Assembly (NCBI RefSeq): GCF_947495455.1 | Contig: NZ_CANLZC010000011.1 | Coordinates: 16,253-80,252, forward strand | Reading direction: 5' to 3' | Source of the DNA: an uncultured Shewanella sp. | GTDB lineage: Bacteria > Pseudomonadota > Gammaproteobacteria > Enterobacterales > Shewanellaceae | DNA: 64,000 nucleotides | Part shown: in pieces, positions 48,204 to 57,299 of the stretch | How positions within the stretch are numbered: position 1 is the first letter of the stretch | How the letters are laid out: the number at the start of each line of letters is the position of its first letter | The notes under the pieces: generated by a model | The model's database searches: none | What the model was told of the DNA's origin: nothing | The model's input: only the letters and a program-made list of their open reading frames with translations | Made by a program: the position numbers and the translations under genes

Positions 48204-50552
48204 ATGCAATTAGGCGATTATTTTTTAGATCGAGAAACCATGCTACTTCATTGTGGTGATGAAGAAAAAGCGATAGAACCTAAAGTTTATGATGTACTCA
48301 TGTACCTAGTTGAAAATAGACAAAGGCATATATCTATTACCGAGCTCCATGAGAATGTTTGGAAAGGACGTTTTGTCTCAGATGCGGCTGTTCGAAAAAT
48401 AATCAGTAAATTGCGTTTATTATTTGATGATAATCATAATGAGCCTAAATATATTAAATCACTTTCTAAACGGGGCTACCGTTTAATTTGTCATGTGGAT
48501 TTAAATAAGAAAACCATTAAAAGTATTCCTCCCATTCCTGATATACCTGTGCCTGATCATTTAGAAGTCAATAAAGACGAGATAAGTTTAGCTAATAACG
48601 TTTTAATGCAAACTTCTTCTGAACAGATATCAAATAGGCAGGATACTCAGTGTGCAGATATAACAAATAGCCTGAATGAATCTAAGGCTAGTCATTCTAA
48701 TGGCCATGATGGCCAATTAAAGGATAATAAGGTTCAAGTTCATCTAAACAATCAAATACATCATTTATCTTCTAGGAAGAAATTAACGTCATTTCAATTG
48801 ACTGGAATAGTGTCAAGCTTGGTATTTTTTTTATTGGGAGTCAGTTGCTTAGTTTATTTTTATGATGTCCATATTACTCTCGATAACCGAAAATCTTCAG
48901 AAGCTAACGTACAAAGTGTTAATCAACTCAGTGCGAATAAAGAAAATGTTGACGGTAAATCGTCATTGGTCATGGATGAAACTAACCTGTTAAAAACACT
49001 TACTGGGGATAAAATTGGTATTGCCGTTCATGATGATAAACGGTTAACCGCTTTTGCCATGAAGCTGGATAAAGGCGTAGGTTATCAAATATTCTTAAAA
49101 GATATAGCCAGTAATAAAGTTACCCAACTGGTGCAAAATGTGATTTTTCCTTTATCTTTAACTTTTAATAAAAACGGAGATAAGCTCTATTATATCGATC
49201 ATGTTGAGGGCAGTTCATCTTTAATTGAATTTGATTTAGCATCCAATGAGTATACCCATCGTACATTAGTTAAAGACTATTTTGGCTTATATGATTTAAG
49301 CTTTTCGCCCATTATTGAGGATAAAATTTATTTTACTGGTGAGCCTAATAATAAAGATGGTATATCGGGCTACAGTTATAATTTCAGCTCTAAAAATATT
49401 GAACCTGTGACCGATAAAGTATCAGCTGATTTTATGGATATTAGAATGCGATTTTCTAATGATGGTCAGCAATTGGCTGTATTAAGGCTTGATTCAGTAA
49501 ATCATCAATCTGAATTACGCATTATTGACTTACCGTTAAATAAGGTGATTTACCGACGCTGGTTTGAACAGAGAGTCTATTATCTTGAGTGGCTTAATGA
49601 ACATAAGCTAGCTGTTTTGAGTAATAAGGGACTGTTTCGTCTTGATATTACCACTGATAAAGTTAAAGTGTTTAATGGTGATTATAACTTCCGTGGTATG
49701 GAGCTGGCTAAGAGTAATGAGCATTTATATTTATTACGTCGTCAGAGCAGTGATAATCGCTTTGTGTCTAAAACTTTGCCCTTTAGCAAGTTTGTCACCG
49801 ATAACATTATTGAGGATGATCTCGATTTAACCTTAATGGGTGGCCAAAATAATAATGACAAAGCTTTTTTTACTGGCATAACAGCAACCCACTACGTGCT
49901 CAGTCAATTCGATTATAAGACGAATAAGCATACAGAATTAGTTAAAACTAAGGTTAGACTGCGCTTTTTATATTCCAGTCGAGATGGGGATAAAATTTTA
50001 TATAAAGAAGATAAGCGTTTAGTGTTTTTAACCTTAAGCACAGGTGTTAAAAAGGTACTATCAACTAAACAGAGTGTGATTAGTTATGCGCGCTTTTCTA
50101 AAGATGAAACTGCGATTATCTATGGCGAAAAGCAATACGAGACTTGGGCGGTGAACCGTTATGATGTCACGACAGGTGAAACGACTGAGCTTTTCAAAGG
50201 TTACCAAGATGCCCTCGAATATCGTGAGGGCTACGTATTGGTGGATGATGATTTTGAGTTGATTTTGGCGCAGAATGGTCAACAGCAATCATTGGGTTAT
50301 AAATTAAACAGTGAGCTATATAATTTAGTCTTTATTATGAATGATTATTTGTATTGGCAGGATACCGATTATATAAAAGTAACCTTTAATGAGCTTAATC
50401 TTGCTACCTTTATGCATGAACAAAAGCAATTTGATTTTTTACCGACAACCTTTAATATGGCCATTAATCAGGAGGATGGACGACTCTGGTATAATGCAAG
50501 AAAGCGAAAGTCTGAACTGTACCAGTTTGATATTAATCGATTCCTACTCTAA
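48204..50552 (+). CDS. CadC-like membrane transcriptional regulator with periplasmic propeller-like domain
   Basis: A 782-aa one-component regulator. Residues 1-97 are an OmpR/PhoB-type winged helix (IEPKVYDVLMYLVENRQRHI, VWKGRFVSDAAVRKIISKLR, YIKSLSKRGYRL). A polar linker follows, then a single transmembrane helix (about 198-220, LTGIVSSLVFFLLGVSCLVYF). The remaining 560 periplasmic residues hold repeated strands of WD40/TolB-like form (LTFNKNGDKLYYIDHVEG, MRFSNDGQQLAVLRLDS, LYSSRDGDKILYKEDKRLVF, ARFSKDETAIIYGEK), suggesting a beta-propeller sensor. It should bind DNA from the membrane in response to an envelope signal. Target genes are unknown; the nearest downstream gene is a 54-aa exported peptide. 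Confidence 0.88.
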   Translation: MQLGDYFLDRETMLLHCGDEEKAIEPKVYDVLMYLVENRQRHISITELHENVWKGRFVSDAAVRKIISKLRLLFDDNHNEPKYIKSLSKRGYRLICHVDLNKKTIKSIPPIPDIPVPDHLEVNKDEISLANNVLMQTSSEQISNRQDTQCADITNSLNESKASHSNGHDGQLKDNKVQVHLNNQIHHLSSRKKLTSFQLTGIVSSLVFFLLGVSCLVYFYDVHITLDNRKSSEANVQSVNQLSANKENVDGKSSLVMDETNLLKTLTGDKIGIAVHDDKRLTAFAMKLDKGVGYQIFLKDIASNKVTQLVQNVIFPLSLTFNKNGDKLYYIDHVEGSSSLIEFDLASNEYTHRTLVKDYFGLYDLSFSPIIEDKIYFTGEPNNKDGISGYSYNFSSKNIEPVTDKVSADFMDIRMRFSNDGQQLAVLRLDSVNHQSELRIIDLPLNKVIYRRWFEQRVYYLEWLNEHKLAVLSNKGLFRLDITTDKVKVFNGDYNFRGMELAKSNEHLYLLRRQSSDNRFVSKTLPFSKFVTDNIIEDDLDLTLMGGQNNNDKAFFTGITATHYVLSQFDYKTNKHTELVKTKVRLRFLYSSRDGDKILYKEDKRLVFLTLSTGVKKVLSTKQSVISYARFSKDETAIIYGEKQYETWAVNRYDVTTGETTELFKGYQDALEYREGYVLVDDDFELILAQNGQQQSLGYKLNSELYNLVFIMNDYLYWQDTDYIKVTFNELNLATFMHEQKQFDFLPTTFNMAINQEDGRLWYNARKRKSELYQFDINRFLL

Positions 50553-50652
50553 TTAGTCTGATTGGCCTTTATAGGAAAGGAAGTCTCTGATTATGCAAAG
50601 AGGCGATGAAATGCCCCTTACAGAATCTAACTCTTGAAAACTTGTTTTTAGT

Positions 50653-50687
50653 AACCTAATGTCAGAAAAAATCTGACATTAGGTTTT
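50653..50687 (+). terminator. Terminator after the CadC-like gene
   Basis: Perfect 14-bp stem AACCTAATGTCAGA / TCTGACATTAGGTT with a 5-base AAAAA loop followed by TTTT. Confidence 0.92.
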
Positions 50688-50743
50688 TTGCTATTTACAG
50701 GTGAAACCAAGTACGCGATTCTTTGATTCCACTTTTAATATTT

Positions 50744-50788
50744 GGCAATACTGGCAATACTGGCAATACTGGCAATACTGGCAATACT
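50744..50788. repeat. 9-bp tandem repeat (five copies)
   Basis: Five exact GGCAATACT units followed by GG. Intergenic; a simple slippage-prone satellite, not a CRISPR (no spacers). Confidence 0.95.
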
Positions 50789-50882
50789 GGATATGACTCT
50801 TTTTTACTCATTTCCTTTGTTAATAAATATGGGAATTTTTTATTTTCCTATAGACTATGAGTGATATTATTCTTGTTAGGTC

Positions 50883-51164
50883 TATATCCGTGATACTTGA
50901 AGATGCATGTTTTCAGAGCCTGTAAAAGTGCCTAATTCAAGGCGTATTATTGCCGAAATGCTTATTGCCTTTTAAGATGATACAACGCAGAAGTCGGTGC
51001 TTTTACAGACTTCCAACGGGCTGGCCTCTTTATATGTAAAAGCAAGGCCTTTTATACTGCGTTACTGAACATCAGCTTAGAATGACTAGGCACGCTGTTC
51101 AAAGCCTTGCCTAAAAGGCTTTTAATTCCAGCTGAATCCTGCATCTTCAAGTATCACGGATATG
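50883..51164. mobile_element. 282-bp palindromic MITE-like element, copy 2
   Basis: Same length and about 95% identity to 25833-26114, with terminal repeats starting ATATCCGTGATACTTGAAGA. Differences are scattered substitutions such as CAAGAATGC to CGAAATGC. The terminal C-to-T change occurs at both ends in a complementary way, as if the ends were kept as a matched pair. Confidence 0.88.
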
Positions 51165-51606
51165 TCTTCATACGGTCTGTTTGTGCTGTTTTTATTTTAT
51201 TTCTCACTAAGCTGCTTGAGTCGGCATTGTTATATTGATTTAGCTATATGCTCACTTTTTGGTTCAGGTTTTATGGGAAGCTTGCCACTTTTTGTGCTTT
51301 TATTGTGTTAATTTTGTGATTTTTGATTATAAGCGAATAATACATGAAATAGCACGCTAAAAGTTATTGTTTTGTTAATTTTTTGGCGAGATAGTAGTTG
51401 CATTAAGTTGCTTCTACTTAGAGTGTTATTATCCATAGCAGCATAGCACCATAATATAAGTTGGTATGGTTCGAGTTTTTGAGTAAGTTTATGCTTGGCA
51501 TATTAACAGCTGTGCATATTAACAAGATATGTTGAGCTTGCGGCTTATTTAGAATACACCTCACTCTGAATATAAATAACAGTAATAACAAAAAAGGATA
51601 TTCGAT
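51165..51606. other. Spacer with a solo repeat end
   Basis: Holds TTATATTGATTTAGCTATA at 51230-51248, which matches the right end of the 268-bp element at 47001-47019. It is a solo end or footprint. The rest is AT-rich and includes the promoter of the exported peptide gene. Confidence 0.55.
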
Positions 51607-51771
51607 ATGAGAATAACATTTTTATCATTGATGAAAAAACTAACTGTATTAATCGCAGCAGGTTTGTTTTGCTCTACGACTTTAGCGCTTCCTATGGCGC
51701 AAAAAGTATCTATTGATGCCATGCCTGAGTCGTGCCCAGGACTGCCTACACTTTGCCAAATAGAAGAGTAA
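51607..51771 (+). CDS. 54-aa exported peptide with two cysteines
   Basis: ATG 51607 with AAAAGGA nine bases upstream. It reads MRITFLSLMKKLTVLIAAGL, then FCSTTLALP, giving a clear signal peptide with cleavage after TLA. The mature peptide is about 25 residues and ends SCPGLPTLCQIEE, with a Cys-x6-Cys pair that could form a disulfide. The inner ATG (MKKLTVLIAAG) may be the true start. It lies downstream of the CadC-like regulator, separated by repeats. I recognise no family; small size hides it from routine annotation. Confidence 0.6.
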   Translation: MRITFLSLMKKLTVLIAAGLFCSTTLALPMAQKVSIDAMPESCPGLPTLCQIEE

Positions 51772-51858
51772 ATATTTTAATAGTCAATATTTATTTTTAT
51801 TCAATTAAATTATATAGGTTTTTTTGTAAGTTGATATGTTGTGCTAGCGTTGTTTTTA

Positions 51859-51877
51859 GCTGCCCGTTTTGGGCAGC
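51859..51877 (+). terminator. Hairpin after the exported peptide gene
   Basis: GCTGCCC / GGGCAGC stem with a GTTTT loop; the following ATCTTCTCTT is only a weak T-tract. Confidence 0.55.
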
Positions 51878-52093
51878 ATCTTCTCTTGTTGCCTTCGTTT
51901 TTATTTCAGTGATACTTTATTCTCATCCACGGTGAAAGCTGATCGAATCAGGCGTTTCCACGTTTCTTATTCCGTTTAAAGTGGTTCATAATGAAAACGC
52001 TCATTTCTGTACTTAAGTTAAGATTCTTTTTATCTTGAAGTGAACTAGATTGTGCGCAATCATATTATGAATGTTTGTGATGCAGGAGGACGC

Positions 52094-52543
52094 ATGCCTG
52101 AAACGATAAAAAATCAAAATCTCAGTTTAAATAATCAAATTTGTTTTTCCCTCTACAGTGCTTCAAATGCAATGATAAGAGCTTACCGCCCTTTACTGGA
52201 AAAGCTTGATCTGACTTATCCTCAATATCTCGCCATGATGGTACTTTGGGAGCATGATGGGATCAGCGTTAAAACCTTAGGTAAAAAATTACATTTAGAC
52301 TCAGGAACTTTAACGCCCTTACTTAAACGATTAGAAGGGAAGGGGTTTGTGAGCCGTGGACGTAGCAGTGAAGATGAACGTATGCGAGTGCTTCATTTGA
52401 CTGAGCAAGGTTGTCTATTAAAAATTCAAGCCCAGTCTGTGCCTGAAATGATGAAATGTAAGGTTCAAGACTTAGAGATGGATTTGGCCAGTTTTAAACA
52501 AGCATGCGACAAGCTTCACCAAGTGTTAGCGGGTAACCAATGA
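52094..52543 (+). CDS. ohrR: OhrR-type MarR-family peroxide-sensing repressor
   Basis: A 149-aa winged-helix regulator. The N-terminal segment LNNQICFSLYSASNAMIRAYRPLLEKLDLTYPQ (given here in parts: LNNQICFSLYS, MIRAYRPLLEKLDLTYPQY) is diagnostic for OhrR, with Cys17 in the position of the reactive cysteine. DNA-binding elements are SVKTLGKKLHLDSGTLTPLL and RLEGKGFVSRGRSSEDERM. It senses organic hydroperoxides and represses ohr. I start at ATG 52094, preceded by GGAGGA; an upstream GTG at 52052 would add 14 residues. No ohr gene is adjacent in this window. Confidence 0.88.
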   Translation: MPETIKNQNLSLNNQICFSLYSASNAMIRAYRPLLEKLDLTYPQYLAMMVLWEHDGISVKTLGKKLHLDSGTLTPLLKRLEGKGFVSRGRSSEDERMRVLHLTEQGCLLKIQAQSVPEMMKCKVQDLEMDLASFKQACDKLHQVLAGNQ

Positions 52544-52621
52544 CCTATGGTTAATAAAGGCTGTTTAGCTGACCATCAAGGACGATGAAAATACTATTTA
52601 TGCAGGAGCGATTAATGATTT

Positions 52622-52677
52622 TGCTTAAAAGACTATTCATTCCAGCTGACACTTTCATCTTCAAGTATCATGGGAAG
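52622..52677. repeat. Decayed right half of the 282-bp repeat family
   Basis: TTGCTTAAAAGACT and ATTCCAGCTGA are followed by CATCTTCAAGTATCATGGG, the same order as the right end of the element at 25833-26114 with substitutions. It lies upstream of prfB. Confidence 0.7.
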
Positions 52678-52801
52678 GTATGTTAACTTTCCTTAAAACT
52701 ATTGCTTTTTTCTTTCTTTCACCGCTAGGTTTAATGATCCGCTTAGGTTAAAATAGGCGGTTTTCTATCCGTGCAACCTAACAATTTAAGTAGACTAATC
52801 C

Positions 52802-53900
52802 ATGTTTGAAGTGAATCCGATAAAATTTAAAGTCAAAGAACTCGCGGATCGTACCATGTTGCTTCGGGGGTATCTTTGACTACGATGCAAAAAAAGAGCG
52901 TCTAGAAGAAGTCAGTCGTGAGCTTGAAAGTGCTGAAGTGTGGAATGATCCGAATAATGCGCAAGCCTTAGGTAAAGAGCGTTCAGCATTAGAAGCGGTA
53001 GTGAAGACCATCGATGATATGGACTTAGGTCTTGTCGATGTCGAAGGTTTAGTTGAGCTTGCGGTAGAAGAGGAAGATGAAGAAACTTTCAATGATGCTA
53101 GCGTGGAACTTGATGAGCTTGAAAAACGTCTTGAAGAGCTTGAATTTCGCCGCATGTTTTCAGGTCCCCATGATTTATCAGACTGTTATTTAGATATTCA
53201 ATCGGGATCAGGTGGTACAGAAGCGCAAGATTGGGCCAATATGGTGCTGCGCATGTTCTTGCGTTGGGGAGAAGCGCACGGCTTTAAACCTGAACTCATT
53301 GAAGTGACAGATGGTGATGTGGCGGGCATTAAAGGGGCCACCATTAAGTTTACGGGCGAGTATGCTTTTGGCTGGTTGCGCACAGAAACTGGCGTTCATC
53401 GTTTAGTTCGTAAATCACCATTTGATTCAACGGGTAGGCGTCATACCTCTTTTTGTTCTGTTTTTGTGTACCCAGAAATTGATGATTCCATTGAAATTGA
53501 TATCAATCCAGCAGATTTAAGAATTGATACCTATCGTGCATCTGGTGCTGGGGGTCAACACGTTAACAAAACAGAATCGGCCATTCGTATAACCCATGTT
53601 CCCACCAATACCGTAGTGCAATGCCAAAATGATCGCTCACAGCACAAGAATCGTGATTCTGCCATGAAGCAGTTGAAAGCCAAGCTGTTTGAGTTAGAAA
53701 TGCTGAAACAAAATGCCGATAAACAAGCGGCTGAAGATGCAAAATCTGATATCGGTTGGGGCAGCCAAATTCGTTCATACGTGTTAGACGATGCACGTAT
53801 TAAAGATTTAAGAACGGGTGTCGAGAACCGTAATACCCAAAGTGTACTCGATGGTGATTTAGATAAGTTTATTGAAGCAAGTTTAAAATCAGGCCTTTAA
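52802..53900 (+). CDS. prfB: Peptide chain release factor 2, with programmed +1 frameshift
   Basis: Release factor recognising UGA and UAA stops, 365 aa as in E. coli. The first 25 codons ([25 protein letters not shown]) end at an in-frame TGA (52877-52879). The sequence CGGGGGTATCTTTGAC supplies the slippery CTT TGA C and the internal Shine-Dalgarno-like GGGGG, so the ribosome shifts +1 and continues [12 protein letters not shown] from 52878. The rest shows the SPF anticodon tripeptide ([14 protein letters not shown]) and the GGQ motif ([13 protein letters not shown]). RF2 levels autoregulate through this shift. It is followed by lysS, 119 bases downstream, the usual order. Confidence 0.97.
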
Positions 53901-54019
53901 GCATTAACCATAAGTGTTAATCATAGAGGCTTTATCGTTGCACTTCCTTGAGTTGTAGTAAAAAAGTAAATCCTGATCCATTGATATGGTGTGATCTGTA
54001 ACATTGACGAGATAAGAAG

Positions 54020-55522
54020 ATGACTGAACAAGTACAAGATGAGAATAAGTTAATTGCTGAGCGTCGTGCCAAACTTGAGCACATTCGCACTCAATGTCCT
54101 GCCAATGGTCACCCAAATAATTTTGAGCGAAAACACAAGGCTGCGGATTTACAATCTGAGTTTGGAAGCAACACCAAGGAAGAGTTAGAAGCATTAGGTC
54201 ATCAAGTCAGTATCGCAGGCCGTGTTATGGCTAAACGTGGCCCCTTTCTTGTTTTGCAAGATGTGAGTGGTCGCATTCAAGCTTATGCGGCCAAAGACGT
54301 GCAAAAAGAATTAAAAGCCAAATTTCAAGGGTTAGATATTGGCGATATTATCGGTGTCACGGGTCAGCTGCATTTATCGGGTAAAGGCGATCTTTACGTT
54401 AATATGGAAGAGTACCAATTATTGACTAAAGCATTACGCCCATTACCTGAAAAATTTCATGGATTAACGGATCAAGAAACGCGCTATCGCCAGCGTTATG
54501 TTGATTTGATTGTTAATGAAGAGTCCCGTGAGGCGTTTATCATGCGCTCGAAAGTCGTAGCGGCTATTCGTAATTTCATGGTGAAAAAAGAGTTTATGGA
54601 AGTGGAAACGCCAATGATGCATACTATTCCAGGTGGTGCATCGGCTCGTCCTTTTGAGACGCATCATAATGCGCTCGATATTCAAATGTATTTACGTATT
54701 GCCCCTGAGCTCTACCTTAAACGCCTTGTCGTGGGTGGTTTTGAGCGTGTGTTTGAAATTAACCGAAACTTTCGTAATGAAGGTTTATCGCCACGTCATA
54801 ACCCAGAATTCACTATGATGGAATTCTATATGGCTTATGCCGATTACAAAGATTTAATGGATTTAACTGAAGAAATGTTAAGTTCCATTGCCACCGATCT
54901 TTGCGGATCTCCAAAACTGCCTTATGGCGAGCATACTATTGATTTTGGCGGTCCTTATGAGCGTTTAAGCATGCTAGATGCGATCAAGAAGTATAATCCT
55001 GATAACGCCACTATTCAGTCAATGACCTATGAAGAAGTCAAAGATCTTGCCTTTATGCGTGATTTAGCTAAATCCTTGCATATTGAGGTTGAAGATTTTT
55101 GGACTTGTGGTCAGCTATTAGAAGAAATTTTTGGTGAAACTGCCGAGCCGCGATTGATGCAGCCCACTTTTATTACAGGTTACCCTGCGGATATTTCTCC
55201 CCTTGCACGTCGTAATGATGATAATCATTTTATTACCGATAGATTTGAGTTCTTTATTGGTGGTCGTGAAGTGGCAAATGGCTTCTCTGAGCTAAATGAC
55301 GCCGAAGATCAAGACAAGCGCTTTAAAGCACAAGTGGATGCTAAAGATGCCGGTGATGATGAGGCTATGTTTTATGATGCCGATTACATTACCGCTCTTG
55401 AGCACGGTTTGCCACCCACAGCAGGCCAAGGGATAGGTATTGATCGTTTAGTCATGCTATTTACTAATACGCATACTATTCGTGATGTGATTTTATTCCC
55501 TGCTATGCGTCCGCAAGGTTAA
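54020..55522 (+). CDS. lysS: Lysyl-tRNA synthetase, class II
   Basis: A 500-aa cytoplasmic enzyme charging tRNA-Lys. An N-terminal OB-fold binds the anticodon ([19 protein letters not shown]). The class II catalytic motifs are motif 1 ([16 protein letters not shown]), motif 2 ([20 protein letters not shown]) and motif 3 ([15 protein letters not shown]). prfB precedes it and a terminator follows, so the pair probably forms one unit, as in enteric bacteria. The ATG follows GAGATAAGAAG. Confidence 0.98.
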   Translation: MTEQVQDENKLIAERRAKLEHIRTQCPANGHPNNFERKHKAADLQSEFGSNTKEELEALGHQVSIAGRVMAKRGPFLVLQDVSGRIQAYAAKDVQKELKAKFQGLDIGDIIGVTGQLHLSGKGDLYVNMEEYQLLTKALRPLPEKFHGLTDQETRYRQRYVDLIVNEESREAFIMRSKVVAAIRNFMVKKEFMEVETPMMHTIPGGASARPFETHHNALDIQMYLRIAPELYLKRLVVGGFERVFEINRNFRNEGLSPRHNPEFTMMEFYMAYADYKDLMDLTEEMLSSIATDLCGSPKLPYGEHTIDFGGPYERLSMLDAIKKYNPDNATIQSMTYEEVKDLAFMRDLAKSLHIEVEDFWTCGQLLEEIFGETAEPRLMQPTFITGYPADISPLARRNDDNHFITDRFEFFIGGREVANGFSELNDAEDQDKRFKAQVDAKDAGDDEAMFYDADYITALEHGLPPTAGQGIGIDRLVMLFTNTHTIRDVILFPAMRPQG

Positions 55523-55579
55523 TGCTTTAGAGGCATTGAAGAAGCATAGTTAAGTTCAAACTTGTCTCTTATAGACAGT

Positions 55580-55606
55580 AAAAAACCAGCTTAATGCTGG
55601 TTTTTT
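55580..55606 (+). terminator. lysS intrinsic terminator
   Basis: AAAAAACCAGC / GCTGGTTTTTT stem with a TTAAT loop, 58 bases after the lysS stop. Confidence 0.92.
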
Positions 55607-55626
55607 ACTGTTATGAAGTAGAAGAT

Positions 55627-56085
55627 ATGTCGGGAGATAAAGTGGAATTAGGGCTGTATCGTTATCAGGCGCAATGGCTAACAGATCTTGAAGTCCCTTT
55701 GGTCAATAAGTTTTATCGTACTCATGGTTTTCGAGGCAAAGCAAAACGATTTGAGAACTGTGCTGTTGTGCGTTATCAAGGCGAGGGTATTATTGCGAGT
55801 GCCTATATCAGAGATCATGGTTGTTTTAAGTTAGTCGCAGGGGTTGCGGTTGCCCCCACACATCAAGGGCGAGGTGTGGCACGGCAGTTGTTAACTTTGT
55901 TGGCTGAGCGCTTTGATGAAAAGACTTATACCTTCCCTTATCTGGGGTTAGAACCCTTCTATGCATCCCTTGGCTTTTATGCTGTCGATATAAGCATGTT
56001 GAATGAAACCGTACGCCAGCTGTATCTCAGCTATCGACAACAGGGGCGTAATATTAAGGTGATGGCATATACGAGTGTCTCATAG
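55627..56085 (+). CDS. GNAT-family N-acetyltransferase
   Basis: A 152-aa acetyltransferase. VVRYQGEGIIASAYIRDHGC leads to the CoA-binding motif LVAGVAVAPTHQGRGVARQLL (Q-G-R-G-V-A), and EPFYASLGFYAVDI is the terminal strand with the conserved YxxLGF. I start at ATG 55627, just past the lysS terminator, because an earlier start at 55594 would begin inside the hairpin. It resembles the GNAT at 4103-4534 in overall length and end structure (FYQCNGF / FYASLGF), though the two are not close copies. Substrate unknown. Confidence 0.82.
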   Translation: MSGDKVELGLYRYQAQWLTDLEVPLVNKFYRTHGFRGKAKRFENCAVVRYQGEGIIASAYIRDHGCFKLVAGVAVAPTHQGRGVARQLLTLLAERFDEKTYTFPYLGLEPFYASLGFYAVDISMLNETVRQLYLSYRQQGRNIKVMAYTSVS

Positions 56086-56199
56086 GAGGCTTGATGGCAT
56101 AATCAACACCCATTCCTCAATTAAGTCTGTTCATTTAAAATATGTTTTTTTGACTACAAGATAAGGAAAAATAGTGAATAAATAGGGGAGAATAAGAAG

Positions 56200-56275
56200 T
56201 GGTGCCCGAACCCGGAATCGAACCAGGGACACGAGGATTTTCAATCCTCTGCTCTACCGACTGAGCTATTCGGGC
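56200..56275 (-). tRNA. tRNA-Phe (GAA)
   Basis: The reverse strand gives GCCCGAATAGCTCAGTCGGT for the acceptor and D arm, the anticodon arm AGGATTGAAAATCCT with anticodon GAA, the T arm CTGGTTCGATTCCGG and an encoded CCA end. It is 76 nt with a complete cloverleaf. Confidence 0.98.
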
Positions 56276-56415
56276 AACGGGCGCAATTTAAAAGCTTTTT
56301 TGCCTTAGAGTCAACCATTATTTGAAAAAAAGATGAAAATACCTCTTAAGTGGTTGTGTTTTGTTCGATAGAGCCATTTTCATCTCTTTAAAAAATGGCT
56401 CTATTCAAGAAAAGA

Positions 56416-57177
56416 CTACTGGGCAAAGAGCTCGTTATGTGGGAAGTTTTTTTCTAGTACCAATAACGCATTACCTTTTAAGGTGCTTTGTCCTAACTCT
56501 CCGTAGGCTTGCGCCATAATTTCTAATGCACGTTCTGTTGAAGGCGTATCCGGGTAGGTTTCAAGTACCAGCTGAGCCCGATTGGCAGCGGCACTCCATG
56601 CGTTCATCTTTAAATAATATTGAGCCACATGGATAGAATAGCGTGCTAAACGATTTTTTATTGCGATCATTCGTTGCTGAGCATCGGCTGCATACTTGCT
56701 ATTCGGGTATAACTTAAGTAGTCTGCCGAAATCTTTGAATGCATCTTGCGCAGGTTTTGGATCGCGATCGCTTCGATCTATGTTAAGCATGTCATGAAAT
56801 AGGTAGTCATCAATTTGCATGTTGACTAATCCACGCATGTAATAAACATAATCGATATCTTTATGAGTCGGGTTTAACCGAATAAAGCGATCAATATTGG
56901 CTAGGCCTGAAGCAGGATCATTCAGCTTATAATAAGCATAGATAAGATCCAGTTGAACTTGAATTTTATGTGGACCAAAGGGAAAACGTGAATCTAAGGC
57001 TTCTAATGAACGTACGGCTTTGCTGAAGTTACCCAGCTCCATAGAGGTTCTTGCTTGAGAATAGAGCTCCTCAGGAGAGGTTTTATTCAGCGTAAGATCT
57101 TCCTTAGGGCTACTGCTACAGGCCACAATGGCCAGTGACATTAGGACTATGGCAGTACTTTTGGCAAATTTATACAT
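56416..57177 (-). CDS. bamD: Outer-membrane assembly lipoprotein BamD
   Basis: A 253-aa lipoprotein of the BAM complex inserting beta-barrels into the outer membrane. Lipobox LAIVACSSS near residue 20; tetratricopeptide-type helices follow (SPEELYSQARTSMELGNFSK, AVRSLEALDSRFPFGPHKIQ, SGLANIDRFIRLNPTHKD, DYVYYMRGL). The 'LDLIYAYYKLND' and 'YYLKMNAWSAAANRAQLVLE' segments are diagnostic for BamD/YfiO/ComL. It diverges from rluD, the conserved arrangement in enterics. Essential in most gammaproteobacteria. Confidence 0.96.
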   Translation of the reverse strand: MYKFAKSTAIVLMSLAIVACSSSPKEDLTLNKTSPEELYSQARTSMELGNFSKAVRSLEALDSRFPFGPHKIQVQLDLIYAYYKLNDPASGLANIDRFIRLNPTHKDIDYVYYMRGLVNMQIDDYLFHDMLNIDRSDRDPKPAQDAFKDFGRLLKLYPNSKYAADAQQRMIAIKNRLARYSIHVAQYYLKMNAWSAAANRAQLVLETYPDTPSTERALEIMAQAYGELGQSTLKGNALLVLEKNFPHNELFAQ

Positions 57178-57299
57178 ACTTGAATTCGATTCTTTTAAAG
57201 TTATTGTTAAGAATTTTTCTATTTCACGATAAAATAGAAACGACTTGATTGTAACAGATAGTAAACAATTTTGGACCCCAAAAAGTGGGTACGGTTCCT

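Noticed and set aside
50744..50788. The 9-bp repeats considered as a CRISPR array
   Set aside because: Repeats are directly adjacent without spacers and no cas gene is nearby.
51732..51935. A 67-codon forward ORF overlapping the exported peptide gene in another frame
   Set aside because: Starts inside the better-supported 54-aa gene, has no ribosome site and runs across the following hairpin.
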